Source: Ralstonia pickettii DTP0602
GTDB lineage: Bacteria; Pseudomonadota; Gammaproteobacteria; Burkholderiales; Burkholderiaceae
Assembly: GCA_000471925.1 (NCBI GenBank)
Contig: CP006667.1
Coordinates: 3,472,001 to 3,536,000 of the forward strand
Length of the DNA: 64,000 nucleotides
Reading direction: 5' to 3'
Positions 25,531 to 34,688 of the stretch are shown piece after piece; position 1 is the first letter of the stretch; every line of letters starts with the position of its first letter. The notes under the pieces are model-generated. The model ran no database searches, was not told where the DNA came from, and saw nothing but the letters and a program-made list of their open reading frames with translations. The translations under genes were made by a program, and so were the position numbers.

Positions 25531-26283
25531 GCCGACGATTGCGGCGGGCATATCTGTAGAACTGTACGGATCGGCAGCGGTGTGGCCGCCAGCGGCGAGC
25601 AAATCGAGCGCAGAAAGCAAGGCATCGCCCTCGACTGCCCCGTGCAGCAGCAGCGTCCTACCCGTCTCACGGTCCAGTAGAAACAGGGCCGGCGTCGCCG
25701 TAACACCGCTCTTGGCCGCCTCCTCGGCTTGGGCGCGAATGAATGCATGGGGCCGCTCGGACGCCAAGCACTGCTGCGCGGCTGGCGACAGGTCGGGATA
25801 GCGCAGTTCCTCGGGCAGGCCCTGGCCATTGCCGCGGGTATGGGTATAGACCCATTCGACCGCCTGCCAGAACGCAGCATCGCCGCCGGCAGCACCGACG
25901 CATTCGACGAGGCGGGCTTCGGCGGATGCGGCCGGCTCGTGCATCGCGAGCGGCAGATGGTGCCATTGCAGCGCTACGTCTGGGTGTTCATCGATCCAGC
26001 GCTTAAGGACCGGGAAGTAGGTCCGGCAGAACGGGCATTCCAGGTCGGCATATTCGATCACGGTGAAACGCGCATCAGAACGGCCGCGGCGCCAAGGCGG
26101 TCCGGGTACTGCCGTAGACCGAGCCCCAGTCTTCGCCTCGGCATGAGACTCGAACTGAACAGTGGCTGGCGCCATGGCCTGCGGACGCAGTACCAGCCAG
26201 GCGCCTACGCCTATCAGCGAGGCGGCCACCAGCAGTACGGCAAGAAGGGTCCGGGATTGGTTAGCGCCGGAACGTTGCATCAT
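25516..26283 (-). CDS. DsbA-like thiol:disulfide protein of the ICE
   Basis: A 255-residue membrane-anchored thioredoxin-fold protein. One N-terminal anchor (LLAVLLVAASLIGVGAWLVL) is followed by a periplasmic domain with active site Cys83-Pro-Phe-Cys86 in YADLECPFCRTYF and the cis-Pro loop GVTATPALFLLD. AAGGAG lies 3 bases before the first ATG (26283) and 6 before the second (26280), so the second is likelier. It would oxidise or isomerise cysteine-rich pore proteins such as the TraU-like one. Confidence 0.86.
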   Translation of the reverse strand: MMQRSGANQSRTLLAVLLVAASLIGVGAWLVLRPQAMAPATVQFESHAEAKTGARSTAVPGPPWRRGRSDARFTVIEYADLECPFCRTYFPVLKRWIDEHPDVALQWHHLPLAMHEPAASAEARLVECVGAAGGDAAFWQAVEWVYTHTRGNGQGLPEELRYPDLSPAAQQCLASERPHAFIRAQAEEAAKSGVTATPALFLLDRETGRTLLLHGAVEGDALLSALDLLAAGGHTAADPYSSTDMPAAIVGDMPR

Positions 26284-26290
26284 GCGCTCC

Positions 26291-29194
26291 TTACGGCGTC
26301 AATCCATCGAGTGGAAGCGATGCGATGCCGCGGGCGCAATCGATCCTCTCAGCGATCTTCAATGCAGCATCCAGTTCGCCAATGCCGTACTGCTGCATCA
26401 ACTGGAAGCGCTCGGCTTTCTCCTCAGGTTCCGTCTGAGCCAGGGCCAGGTAGAGGCTGGGTGGGACAGCACGAAACAACACTTCCATCGATTTGGAGAG
26501 GATCACGCCCTCACTGAACTTGCCAGCCTCCTTGCGCGCCGATAGCATCAGTGCCTTCTGCGCCGGGTTCAGCTCGCGGAAGCGCGCGATCTTCTCTACC
26601 TCGTCCGGCGGCATCGACAGGCAGATCCACCACTCGATCATGTTGAGCATCGGTTCGGCCGCCTTGGGCAGGTCGTCGATGTTCTGGGTCGCGAGCCAGT
26701 ACCAGGCGCCGAGCTTGCGCCACATCTTGGTGATCTTGACTACGTAGGGTGCGAGCAGCGGGTTCTTGGTGATGATGTGCCCCTCATCGGTCACGTTGAT
26801 GATCGGCCGCCCCAGAAACTGGTCGCGCTCGGCGATGTTGTTCACCGTGTTGATGAGGCTGATGTAGGCGATGGAGAGCTGGGCGTTGTAGCCCTCGCGC
26901 GCGAACGTGGCCAGATCGACGATGGTGATGTCGGCTTCGGGCCAGGGCGTGCCGGGTCGGTCGAACATCTCGCCATCCACGCCTTGGCAGAACATGTCCA
27001 TCGCGTCGGCCATCTCCAGCAACCGGGCGCGGCGGACCTCGGGCAGTGTCATGTCGTTAGCGCGCCCGCGCAGCGCGTCGCGCACGTCGCGCGTGAGTAC
27101 CGTGCGCTTGTCGGCCACACAACGCTGGGCCGCGTCGAGAATGCACTGGCGGATGAGGCTGCGGTCGGCGCGCGTCATCCGGGCCTCTTCCTTGTCCTCG
27201 CCGCCGGTGATCATCAGCCGCGCCGTGATTTCCAGTTCGCCAAGCACGTCGCGCTGCTCATCATCGTCCGTGACCTGTGTTGTCTCGTCGCGGTCCTCGT
27301 CGCGGTCCTCGTCGAGGTCGTCGGCATCCAGCGTTTGCACTTGGCCAGGCGTGTCCACCAGACGCCAGGCGTCGGCGAAAGGGGCCAGGCTCATGCCGGC
27401 GCCGGGGGCGAGCTTGACGCGGTGCACCGACAGGCCCAGGCGCGTGGCGAAGTCGCCGAAAAGGCCGAAGCTGTTGCCCGCCTCGACGATGAACAGGCGC
27501 GGCCGGTAGATCGCCGTGATCTGGTTTAGGATATTGTTGAGCGTGGCACTCTTGCCCGAGCCGGTGGGGCCGAACAGAAACAGATGCGCGTTCATCTGCC
27601 GATCCAGCCGGTTGAGCGGATCGAAGGTGATCGGCCCGCCGCCACGGTTGAAGAAGGTGATGCCCGGATGCCCCGTGCCCTGGCTGCGGCCCCAGACCGG
27701 CGCCAAGTTCGCGGCGTGCTGCGCGAACATGAGCTGGGTGTACCACTGCCGCTTGTCCAGGGCCGGGTCGAAGACGCAGGGCAACCAGCGCAGGTAGCTG
27801 TTGAGCGGCGCAACCTCGTCTTCCTCGCGCACCAGCTGCAGACCGGCGTTGAGCATGACGTTGACCAGTTGCAGGCCGCGGGCGTCGAGTTGCTGCAGGT
27901 CGCGCCCGCGTAGGTAGAAGGCCAGCGCGCCGCGGTAGAGCTTGTGCGCGCTGCCGATCAGGCTGCGTGCTTGCTGCACGTCCTGGCGAGTCTGCTCCGA
28001 GGCCAGCGTCTCCCCCACCGATTTCTTGCTCACGTGGTTCAGGTGCGCCTCCAGCACGTCCTGAGGCGTGGCGACCAGGGTGAGACACATCACCGTGTCT
28101 TCCGGCATCTGGTCGAACAGCGCATTGACTGCATCGCCGCCCTTGCGGGTCTCGCCGGTGATGTGTCCCGTCGCCGGGGGCATGCGCAGCCGGTCCATCA
28201 CAATGACCCGATGCGGCATCCCGTCGAAGAGCCAGGCGCCGTTGACCACGTCCGAGCACGGCTGCCCAAAGAACAGGCGCTGGGCAAAGTCGCCGCTAGC
28301 CAGTTCGATCTCGCCTGTTTCCCTCGCCTCGGGATAGCGGGTCAGCGCGTAGAAGCGCTCACGATCTTCAGCACTCGGCCCCAGCAGGGTCGGATGCGGG
28401 TTGAACCAGCGCAGCAGCCAGTCGTGGATGTCGGCCGCATGCATGCGGCGGGCCTTCACGCCCGCATTGGCGAGCCCGCCCACGAGTCGATCACAGATCG
28501 TGGACAGGGACTGCTCGGGCGATTGGCCGCGCCGGGAGACCGCTGTCGTTGGTGCGCGCCGGAAGACCACCATGCGCACGCGCCGGACCTGGCCGCGCCA
28601 CGGCAAGCGTGTCACCGTGGTATCCTCGAACAGCCCGCCGGGCTTGGCGATCGCGCGCAGATGGTGCGCGAGGAAGCGCAGATAGAACTCGCTGAAGGCG
28701 ATGCCCTGAGCGCGCGGCCGGACGTAGTCTGCCAGCGTGCGCAAATAGCCGTCCCAGTTCGCCTCGTCCTGGGCATAGAGCTGGACCACCCAGGGGTGCT
28801 CGTCGAGTTCATCGAAGGAATCCTGCAGCGCGTTCTCCAGCGCGTCGCGCGCCTGCCACAGCCAGGCCAGCTCGCGCCCTTCAGTGCCGACAGGGGCCAG
28901 CTCGAAGAAGGTCGCGACCGACTGGCCGTCCTCCAGCAGCATGCTCATCGATTCGGGCAGGTATTCCACCCAGGGCAGCAGATCGGCGAAGGACGGGGCG
29001 ACGTCATAGAGCGCCTGGGCGTCCGCCTCGGTGGCCGGGTTGCGGCGGCCGGCGGCCAACGCGCTGCCGGGCTCGGTAATGCCATGCGCGGCCAGCGACG
29101 ACACATGCCGGGTCCAGGCGTCGTCGGCTGGCGCGTCAGCACCGGTTGGCCTTTCGGCCTGGCGCGCCCGAAAGAAGGGAACGGACCGGATCAT
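26291..29194 (-). CDS. traC: VirB4/TraC-like conjugative ATPase, PFL_4706 family (TIGR03744)
   Basis: A 967-residue type IV secretion ATPase that energises pilus assembly and transfer. The N-terminal half is the CagE/TrbE/VirB domain. The Walker A motif FGPTGSGKSATLNN lies near residue 541 and a Walker B-like INVTDEGHII near 801, with an acidic insertion (DADDLDEDRDEDRDE) between. The start MIRSVPFFRARQ at 29194 overlaps the preceding stop by one base (TGATG). Its length is normal for the family and the frame is intact. Confidence 0.92.
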   Translation of the reverse strand: MIRSVPFFRARQAERPTGADAPADDAWTRHVSSLAAHGITEPGSALAAGRRNPATEADAQALYDVAPSFADLLPWVEYLPESMSMLLEDGQSVATFFELAPVGTEGRELAWLWQARDALENALQDSFDELDEHPWVVQLYAQDEANWDGYLRTLADYVRPRAQGIAFSEFYLRFLAHHLRAIAKPGGLFEDTTVTRLPWRGQVRRVRMVVFRRAPTTAVSRRGQSPEQSLSTICDRLVGGLANAGVKARRMHAADIHDWLLRWFNPHPTLLGPSAEDRERFYALTRYPEARETGEIELASGDFAQRLFFGQPCSDVVNGAWLFDGMPHRVIVMDRLRMPPATGHITGETRKGGDAVNALFDQMPEDTVMCLTLVATPQDVLEAHLNHVSKKSVGETLASEQTRQDVQQARSLIGSAHKLYRGALAFYLRGRDLQQLDARGLQLVNVMLNAGLQLVREEDEVAPLNSYLRWLPCVFDPALDKRQWYTQLMFAQHAANLAPVWGRSQGTGHPGITFFNRGGGPITFDPLNRLDRQMNAHLFLFGPTGSGKSATLNNILNQITAIYRPRLFIVEAGNSFGLFGDFATRLGLSVHRVKLAPGAGMSLAPFADAWRLVDTPGQVQTLDADDLDEDRDEDRDETTQVTDDDEQRDVLGELEITARLMITGGEDKEEARMTRADRSLIRQCILDAAQRCVADKRTVLTRDVRDALRGRANDMTLPEVRRARLLEMADAMDMFCQGVDGEMFDRPGTPWPEADITIVDLATFAREGYNAQLSIAYISLINTVNNIAERDQFLGRPIINVTDEGHIITKNPLLAPYVVKITKMWRKLGAWYWLATQNIDDLPKAAEPMLNMIEWWICLSMPPDEVEKIARFRELNPAQKALMLSARKEAGKFSEGVILSKSMEVLFRAVPPSLYLALAQTEPEEKAERFQLMQQYGIGELDAALKIAERIDCARGIASLPLDGLTP

Positions 29195-29628
29195 CAGTAG
29201 CCCTCCAGGCGTTCGCCCGGCATCGCGTACTGCACTCGCTGGTAGAGCGGGAACACCGTGGTGTAGCCGGGCACCGGCACTGGATCGGTGCCAGCTAGGT
29301 GCGGGAAGACGTACATCACGAGGTCCGGGTTCGGCAGTCGGTGGAACTGGCGGTAGATCTCGTTGGCGGCGGTGCGGGTGTAGGCCGCATTGGTCGCGGG
29401 CATGCCCTGTACGTCGGCTTCGGTCACCGGCCGGCGCAAGCCCTGGCGCACATCGAGCAGTTGCCCAGCGGGCTGGCCACCGCCCGCACTGCCGCCGGCC
29501 TCCTGGTTCCAGACATCGAGCATGGTGTGATCGCCCTGCGGCAGCAGCTTGTCCTTGCTGGTGGCACACCCTCCCAGCACCATGACCGCGATCAGGGTTG
29601 CGGCCGCTTCAGTCCAGATCCGACGCAT
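29194..29628 (-). CDS. ICE lipoprotein (TIGR03751)
   Basis: A 144-residue lipoprotein with signal AAATLIAVMVLGGC, where Cys is the lipobox residue. The mature chain has DHTMLDVWNQEAGGSAGGGQ and YVFPHLAGTDPVPVPGYTTV. It belongs to the conserved lipoprotein family beside the VirB4-like ATPase and is comparable in position to TraV/VirB7. It overlaps the preceding gene end by 20 bases and the ATPase start by one. Confidence 0.84.
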   Translation of the reverse strand: MRRIWTEAAATLIAVMVLGGCATSKDKLLPQGDHTMLDVWNQEAGGSAGGGQPAGQLLDVRQGLRRPVTEADVQGMPATNAAYTRTAANEIYRQFHRLPNPDLVMYVFPHLAGTDPVPVPGYTTVFPLYQRVQYAMPGERLEGY

Positions 29629-31090
29629 GAGCTTCTCCAATGCGGTGATTGACCCGCCGCCCCTTGGCGTCGTAGTCGATGTTGAGGGGCTGCTCCAGAT
29701 GGACGGCGACCTTGGCACCAGGCTGCACGTAGATGGCGGCAAACGCCTGCCCGTAGAGCTTGTTGACCCAATCGGCCATGTCGCGCACACCGCCGGCCAG
29801 GATGCGGCCCATGGCCTCGTTGCCGGAGATACCCACCGTGCCGAGCGAGCCGTTGCTGTTGGAGACCACGGCCACGCTACCGTTGTCGGACTTGATGAGC
29901 GAGGCCACGCCGGCACCGGCCGCGGTAATCAACGCCTGCGAACCGAGGTACTGCTGCGCGTTGCTGCGCCGCTCGCCGGAGACGCAGGGAATGCCATAGG
30001 GATCGCTGATCCAGCCCAAGGCGCCCCGTGTGGCGCTGCCGTCCGTGCCGTTGCTGCTGGCCTGGCCACCGTTGGCGCCCTGGCTGCGCGAACTCTTCTC
30101 CGGCACGGTTCGGATGGTTCCGTCCTGGAAAACGAAGGTCACGCTGCGGATCTGGCCGCGCACGCATGAAAGCGTCCAGTCGCCCGAGGCGGTGCCACTG
30201 ACCACCGCGCCGGCCACGTCAGGAATGTCGATGCCGTTGGCGGTGAGGTTGTCCGGACCGATCAGCACCTTGAAGGGATACGGGTCGTTCACCGTACCGT
30301 CGATCGGCACACGTCCGATTAGCGCTGTCATGGCAATCGAGCCCATCAGCGTTGAGTTGGACGGCACCGTGTAGACCGGCTCGGCGGAGGCCTCCACGGC
30401 GCGGCTGCCGCCCTCATCGACGGTGCTCATAATGCTGTCGGCCGTATCCGTCAGGGTCTTCTGCGCGGGTCCGAAGCTGGTGGGTAGGTTCGGGCCGCTA
30501 CCTGCACCGCCGCTCTTGGAAGGCTTGGCATCGTCCGGCTCCACCCAGCGCGTGCCGCCACTGCTGCGAGCACCGCCACTCTGGCCACCGCCGAAGTTCT
30601 TGCCATCGACCTCCTCCAGGCCCAGCCCGATGGGCAGGTCGGACTGGCTGCCCTTGCCGGAAAGCCCGTCGAGGCGCCGCTGCAGGTCTTGCAACTGGCC
30701 CTGCGTCTGCTGACGATCGTTGGCGATCTGATCGCGCTCCTGTTGCAGGCGGCCGCGCTCGCCATCCAATGCGGTCTGGATGCGTTGGTCGATCGCGCTC
30801 TCGCGGGTGCGCATGCGCTCGTTCTCGGCCTTCTGGTTCTTGTTTTCGTTGAGCGCTGTCTGTAGTTCATTGCGCAGCTGCTTGACCTGGGCGACCAGCG
30901 TGGCAACGGTGTCGCGCGGCGTGTCGCCCTCGATACCCACGGCCTTCATCTCTTCAGGCGTGAGCGGATTGGCAGCACCGGGCTGACCGAGCTTGGTGCC
31001 ACGATCCCCCGAGAAGAGCTTGATGCCGACGAAGACCACCAGTAGCACCATCGGGATCAGCAACCACTTGAGGAGGGGGTTACTTTTCAT
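29609..31090 (-). CDS. VirB10/TraB-like ICE protein, PFL_4705 family (TIGR03752)
   Basis: A 493-residue scaffold protein. An N-terminal membrane anchor (LLKWLLIPMVLLVVFVGIKL) is followed by a coiled coil (about residues 60-135, LVAQVKQLRNELQTALNENK), a Gly/Ser-rich linker and a beta-barrel-type C-terminal domain (AMTALIGRVPIDG, FVFQDGTIRTVPE, FAAIYVQPGAKVAVHLEQPL). This is the TraB/VirB10 layout linking inner and outer membrane. The start at 31090 overlaps the preceding gene by 11 bases. Confidence 0.86.
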   Translation of the reverse strand: MKSNPLLKWLLIPMVLLVVFVGIKLFSGDRGTKLGQPGAANPLTPEEMKAVGIEGDTPRDTVATLVAQVKQLRNELQTALNENKNQKAENERMRTRESAIDQRIQTALDGERGRLQQERDQIANDRQQTQGQLQDLQRRLDGLSGKGSQSDLPIGLGLEEVDGKNFGGGQSGGARSSGGTRWVEPDDAKPSKSGGAGSGPNLPTSFGPAQKTLTDTADSIMSTVDEGGSRAVEASAEPVYTVPSNSTLMGSIAMTALIGRVPIDGTVNDPYPFKVLIGPDNLTANGIDIPDVAGAVVSGTASGDWTLSCVRGQIRSVTFVFQDGTIRTVPEKSSRSQGANGGQASSNGTDGSATRGALGWISDPYGIPCVSGERRSNAQQYLGSQALITAAGAGVASLIKSDNGSVAVVSNSNGSLGTVGISGNEAMGRILAGGVRDMADWVNKLYGQAFAAIYVQPGAKVAVHLEQPLNIDYDAKGRRVNHRIGEAHASDLD

Positions 31091-32000
31091 TACGGGCACC
31101 TCCTCCTTCGGCCTGGCCGGCTGCGGCTGCCGCCGGCAGGTCCACGGCGGCGTCGATGGGTGCCACCTTCGGCAACAGCGACTCGGCCAGGCCATGGCCA
31201 CGGGTAACGAGGTAGACCACGGTGGTATCGGCCGACTGGCCGGCCGGCCCCAGGGCCGCATGTTGGAAGGTTGCCGCGACGAAATCGCCCTGCAGTGCGC
31301 GCGGGTCGAGCACCAGATGCCGTGCCGAGGTGTTGGTGAGCTTCACAGCCGTCACCCACTGGTCCTCGAGCCGCCACGCGGCCAGCGCCTGCGCGTGCAC
31401 CGGGAGCGTGGGCAGCAAGGTATCCAGTTTGAGATGCCGGTGCATGTTCACGCGGGCGATGCCGGCCACCGGCTCCACGGTCCGCAGTGGTGCATAGAGG
31501 TTCTGTGCCGCATAGCGTGTCAGCACCACGGGCACCGGGGTCGCGCGCCGCGCGGCCGCGCTGGCCGTGTCGCGAGGCTCGTCCGCGCTTGTGACGGTAC
31601 CGGCCAGGGCTTTGGCGGGGGAAGATGTCCCATCGCCCGCGACGATGCGCACGGGCTCCAGCGCCGGCTGGCCCGCCTTGGCCGGCTCGGCAGCGATGTC
31701 GAGCAGGATCAGCACCCCGGAGTTCACATCCTGCAGTTGCAACCGAGAGGGCGGAATCGGCTCGCTTGCGCGCAGATAGATCGCGCCGCCCGCGCTCTGC
31801 ACGCGCAGGTGCGATCCGATGCTCTCCGGCAGGCCGATGCGCACGTTGCGGTCGATGAAGATCACGCGCTCCTGGCCGACCACGAGCGGCACGGCCAGGG
31901 GCAAACGCTCCCAGCGCAGGATCTCCACGGCGTGGCCGGTGCAGACGAGCCCCATGCTGAGCAGGAAGCCGGCCAGGGCCGGCACGACAAGGCGCTTCAT
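31080..32000 (-). CDS. TraK-like ICE protein, PFL_4704 family (TIGR03749)
   Basis: A 306-residue exported protein with signal LVVPALAGFLLSMGLVCTGH-A. The mature part includes EILRWERLPLAVPLVVGQER and IGSHLRVQSAGGAIYLRASE, the beta-rich TraK/VirB9-like fold, and a C-terminal conserved AAWRLEDQWVTAVKLTN-type strand. It is the secretin-like partner of the TIGR03751 lipoprotein and the TraB-like scaffold. It overlaps both neighbours by a few bases within the transfer operon. Confidence 0.84.
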   Translation of the reverse strand: MKRLVVPALAGFLLSMGLVCTGHAVEILRWERLPLAVPLVVGQERVIFIDRNVRIGLPESIGSHLRVQSAGGAIYLRASEPIPPSRLQLQDVNSGVLILLDIAAEPAKAGQPALEPVRIVAGDGTSSPAKALAGTVTSADEPRDTASAAARRATPVPVVLTRYAAQNLYAPLRTVEPVAGIARVNMHRHLKLDTLLPTLPVHAQALAAWRLEDQWVTAVKLTNTSARHLVLDPRALQGDFVAATFQHAALGPAGQSADTTVVYLVTRGHGLAESLLPKVAPIDAAVDLPAAAAAGQAEGGGARNEK

Positions 32001-32686
32001 GGGGCGCCTCCTTGCAAATGGGTGGCAGCGGCGGGTTGGCTGGCCGACGCAGGTGCCGGCGCAAGTTCAATGCGCTGCGGCGCGCTCGCGTAGCAGTCCA
32101 CGGACAGACCGAAGGGGTTGTGCTCCGGATCGACATCCATGCGCACGACCTTCAAGGCGTAGCGCACCAGTGCGCGCTTGACCTGCTCGGCGCCCAAGTA
32201 CTCGTCGGCGCTCACGTCGAGCATGACGATCCAATCGTTCGCCGACACAACTTGCACGCGCGACGCGGGATCGTCGCCGTAGCCTCGACCGGGAATTTCG
32301 TAGATGCCGCGCACGCGCAGGCGCAGCTCGCCGTTGTTGCGCCGGAATTCGTAGTCCTGTTGCAGGAAGGACAGGCAGCTCGGCGTGAAGTAGGCGGACA
32401 GGGCCCTGAGGTTGCGCGGGTAGTCCTCCTCACCATTGGTCGGCCAGCGCTGGGCCTGCTGCCAGATGTAAAAGGTGAAGGCGTAGACGCTCTCAGGAGG
32501 CACGTCCCACCACTTGCGGGTGCTTCCCGAACGCAGGTCCGGAGGCACGTGGATGGTCAAGCTCTTCGGCGAACTCCACCAGGCGAACCCGAGCAGCAGC
32601 GCCACGACGAAAAGCGCGGCGGCACCGAGGCGCAAGGTTTTGACATGCGCCTGCAGGTGCATGACTTCGTTCTTGAACCGGCTCAT
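31997..32686 (-). CDS. TraE-like ICE protein, PFL_4703 family (TIGR03746)
   Basis: A 229-residue single-span protein (LGAAALFVVALLLGFAWWSS) with a periplasmic domain typical of the VirB8/TraE position: IHVPPDLRSGSTRKWWDVPP, VYAFTFYIWQQAQRW and LRLRVRGIYEIPGRGYGDD. The start MSRFKNEVMHLQ at 32686 matches homologues. It overlaps the TIGR03750 stop and the TraK-like start by 4 bases each. Confidence 0.85.
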   Translation of the reverse strand: MSRFKNEVMHLQAHVKTLRLGAAALFVVALLLGFAWWSSPKSLTIHVPPDLRSGSTRKWWDVPPESVYAFTFYIWQQAQRWPTNGEEDYPRNLRALSAYFTPSCLSFLQQDYEFRRNNGELRLRVRGIYEIPGRGYGDDPASRVQVVSANDWIVMLDVSADEYLGAEQVKRALVRYALKVVRMDVDPEHNPFGLSVDCYASAPQRIELAPAPASASQPAAATHLQGGAP

Positions 32687-33132
32687 GCGGCACCTCGACG
32701 GATGCACGTGGAAGACCCCTGGCGCCGCGTGGTCCACCAGCCAGAGCGAGTGATGAGCTGCCCTCCCCCTACGTGGGCAACCAGCGAGGGGTAGCGCAGC
32801 GCAAGCCGCCACTGGAGCTGGCGGTACAGCCAGGTGTCGGGCCGACCGCGCTTTTGCCGGCGCAGTAAGCCGCCACCCGCGAAGACGCCGATCCCGATGC
32901 CGACGACGATCAGTGTCGGCACCATGGCGATACTGTGGGTCAGCCAAGCCAGCGGCAACCCGGCCAGGAAGCCGGCTACGGCCGACAGGCCGGCGCAGAC
33001 CCACAGCTCGTCGGCGGTCAATCCGCGTACGACCACTGGATGGCGGTTCAAACGATGCGGCAGGAAGGTCACGAGCCCATCCCCCGGGCCATCATGTTGA
33101 GCCTGCCTCGGGATTTGCGGGTAGCTGGCCAT
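32683..33132 (-). CDS. ICE membrane protein (TIGR03750, TraL-like)
   Basis: A 149-residue protein with FLPHRLNRHPVVVRGLTADE at the front, two adjacent membrane spans (about residues 46-85) and a basic cytosolic tail (WLYRQLQWRLALRY). This is the small TraL/VirB3-like component. It is tightly packed in the operon with a 4-base overlap into the TraE-like gene. Confidence 0.84.
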   Translation of the reverse strand: MASYPQIPRQAQHDGPGDGLVTFLPHRLNRHPVVVRGLTADELWVCAGLSAVAGFLAGLPLAWLTHSIAMVPTLIVVGIGIGVFAGGGLLRRQKRGRPDTWLYRQLQWRLALRYPSLVAHVGGGQLITRSGWWTTRRQGSSTCIRRGAA

Positions 33133-33144
33133 CGGTGCCGGCCC

Positions 33145-33507
33145 TCAGAGCACACCGGCCGCCTTGGTCAGCAGCCAGATGCCAACGATCAGCAGCATAG
33201 CGCCCACCGCCACCGTGAGGCCGAACTGGCCCCAGGTGGCACGGCCGGTGTGGATCTCGGCGTAACGCGTATAAGCGTGGTAGCAGACCCCGATGAACAT
33301 CGAGGCAACCACCAGCAGCGCAATGAGCATCACGATGTCGTAGCCGTAGTTCTGCAGCGTTTGCAGGATGCCCTTACCCGCGCCGCGCGATGGGTCTTCC
33401 ATGGTCGGCAAGCCGGCGAACGAGGCCAGCGGCGTGGCCGTGATGCCCAGCGAAACGAGCATGGCAGCAGTGCGTGCGGCGCGATGAGAAGTCGAACAAG
33501 TGTTCAT
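33145..33507 (-). CDS. Pilin-like ICE membrane protein, PFL_4702 family (TIGR03745)
   Basis: A 120-residue precursor with a signal segment ending near SFA|GLP and two hydrophobic helices (DIVMLIALLVVASMFIGVCY and FGLTVAVGAMLLIVGIWLL). Size and topology resemble TraA/VirB2 prepilins, and the position before TraL-like is the pilin position of F-like operons. A pilin role is inferred. Confidence 0.82.
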   Translation of the reverse strand: MNTCSTSHRAARTAAMLVSLGITATPLASFAGLPTMEDPSRGAGKGILQTLQNYGYDIVMLIALLVVASMFIGVCYHAYTRYAEIHTGRATWGQFGLTVAVGAMLLIVGIWLLTKAAGVL

Positions 33508-33530
33508 TGCGATTCAACCTTTCGTGGTGG

Positions 33531-33770
33531 TCAGGACAGGAGGAAGAAGCTCAGCACCAGGTACATCGCGACGAAGCGTACGACCACACCGAGGAACTGG
33601 CGCTGAGTTATTCGGTTCTCGGCCCAGCCGACATAGGCGGTACGCATCGCCCAAACGCCCCACAGCAGCAGGACGGCGAAGACGAAGCCGAGGACAACGG
33701 TGGAGACGGTCGCGGGCGTGAAACCGCCGTTGGCCTGGAATGCGGCGACCTGATCGGCGGAAGGCGTCAT
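33531..33770 (-). CDS. Small ICE membrane protein, PFL_4701 family (TIGR03758)
   Basis: A 79-residue protein with two spans (VSTVVLGFVFAVLLLWGVWA and VVVRFVAMYLVLSFFLLS). It begins MTPSADQVAAFQANGG, which is typical of the family. It overlaps the RAQPRD gene stop by 4 bases and lies 23 bp before the pilin-like gene. It may be an alternative pilin or pilin-assembly factor; no direct evidence. Confidence 0.83.
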   Translation of the reverse strand: MTPSADQVAAFQANGGFTPATVSTVVLGFVFAVLLLWGVWAMRTAYVGWAENRITQRQFLGVVVRFVAMYLVLSFFLLS

Positions 33771-34135
33771 GGCGATGACTCCTGCCGTTCATCGCGGTGC
33801 ACGTAGTCGCCGGCCAGGGGAACGGGATCGCGCGGCTGGGCTCGCTGCGGGACGAGGTAGTCCTGCACGCCTGCGCGGATGCGCTTGAGGTCCGCTCGCA
33901 GCCGGGCGTAATCGAAGTGGTAGCGAGCACGTTCATTCAGCGCGGTGTTGGCGGCGTGCTCTGCCAGGCGGTCAGCCAGTTCGATCTGGCGTGCCAGAGC
34001 GGAGAGCTCCTCACGCTCCAGGGCGCCATCGGAGGGAATGGCCCCACGCACGTCCGAAAACGAGAGGGTCAGCGCCAGGAGCAGCATGACCATTGCACGC
34101 GGCCACGTGCCATTGCGTCGGCAGGTCTGTTTCAT
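33767..34135 (-). CDS. RAQPRD family ICE protein (TIGR01690)
   Basis: A 122-residue exported protein. The signal (MVMLLLALTLSFSDVRG-A) precedes a helical body (EREELSALARQIELADRLAE) ending in YLVPQRAQPRDPVPLAGDYV, which contains the RAQPRD signature that names the family. The ATG at 34135 has a better upstream context (GGGGAATGG) than the one at 34165. It is the first gene of the pore-assembly run. A 0.5-kb decayed region precedes it. Confidence 0.83.
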   Translation of the reverse strand: MKQTCRRNGTWPRAMVMLLLALTLSFSDVRGAIPSDGALEREELSALARQIELADRLAEHAANTALNERARYHFDYARLRADLKRIRAGVQDYLVPQRAQPRDPVPLAGDYVHRDERQESSP

Positions 34136-34165
34136 CGTGCCATTCCCCGGTGAAGTGAATGGCAT

Positions 34166-34688
34166 CGATGCTGCGGCGCGCCTCGGTCAGGCGCAGTAGA
34201 GAAAAAGAACTTCTGCGCGACCGGATTGATGGCGCCATGTCCCGCCAGCGGCCCCATTTAGGGTGCTCATCGGAAGCCTTTCTCTTCTTAGAGCTTCCTT
34301 GGAAGCAGTTATTACCTGTTTCAGCAGATCCGGTTGTGCATTGGCAAGGCGGGCCTGCCGGTCGATTCGCTCGTCTATGTCCGGCAAGGCCGGCCTTGAG
34401 AACCGCGCCTTCGCCTATGACGAGGCCTGGCCGGCCAACCCGGCGCGATTCAACGTGTCGTCCGACGTGCAACTGTCGGCAGCAGGCTCTTGTTGCTCGA
34501 GGATCTAGAAGCGGAGGTGGCGGTGCTGCTGAACACGGAAGGCATGAGCGCACGGAACTTGTACGTCGCCATGCCCCCCGGTCTCGATGAGGCTGGTGGT
34601 GGGCAGCGCCAGCCTCATCGTCGGGTTGAAGCGCATGTTGATGATTGCCGCCAAGGCGAAACCGCAGACGTCCACCGCCTAGAGTCGC
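34166..34688. other. Decayed cargo slot between ICE gene blocks
   Basis: Apart from the HipA-like remnant no gene is supported. A 31-codon plus frame ending at 34681 (RLVVGSASLIVGLKRMLMIA) and a preceding plus frame (EVAVLLNTEGMSARNLYVAM) look protein-like but lack a full gene. A minus frame at 34187-34387 overlaps the HipA remnant and is probably its shadow. Confidence 0.35.
34345..34500 (+). pseudogene. HipA-like toxin remnant
   Basis: Plus-strand translation gives GLPVDSLVYVRQGR, then, after a one-base shift at the CGGCC near 34395, LENRAFAYDEAWPANPARFN and VSSDVQLSAAG. This looks like the N-terminal couple_hipA domain of HipA kinases (a FxYDxxWLA...FxVSxDLxL pattern). The kinase core is absent. 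It sits in a cargo slot between the coupling-protein block and the pore block, on the strand opposite the ICE genes. The family call rests on remembered consensus. Confidence 0.4.

Noticed and set aside
27944..29200. A 418-codon plus-strand frame antisense to the VirB4-like ATPase
   Set aside because: Antisense to an intact conserved ATPase; no domain seen.
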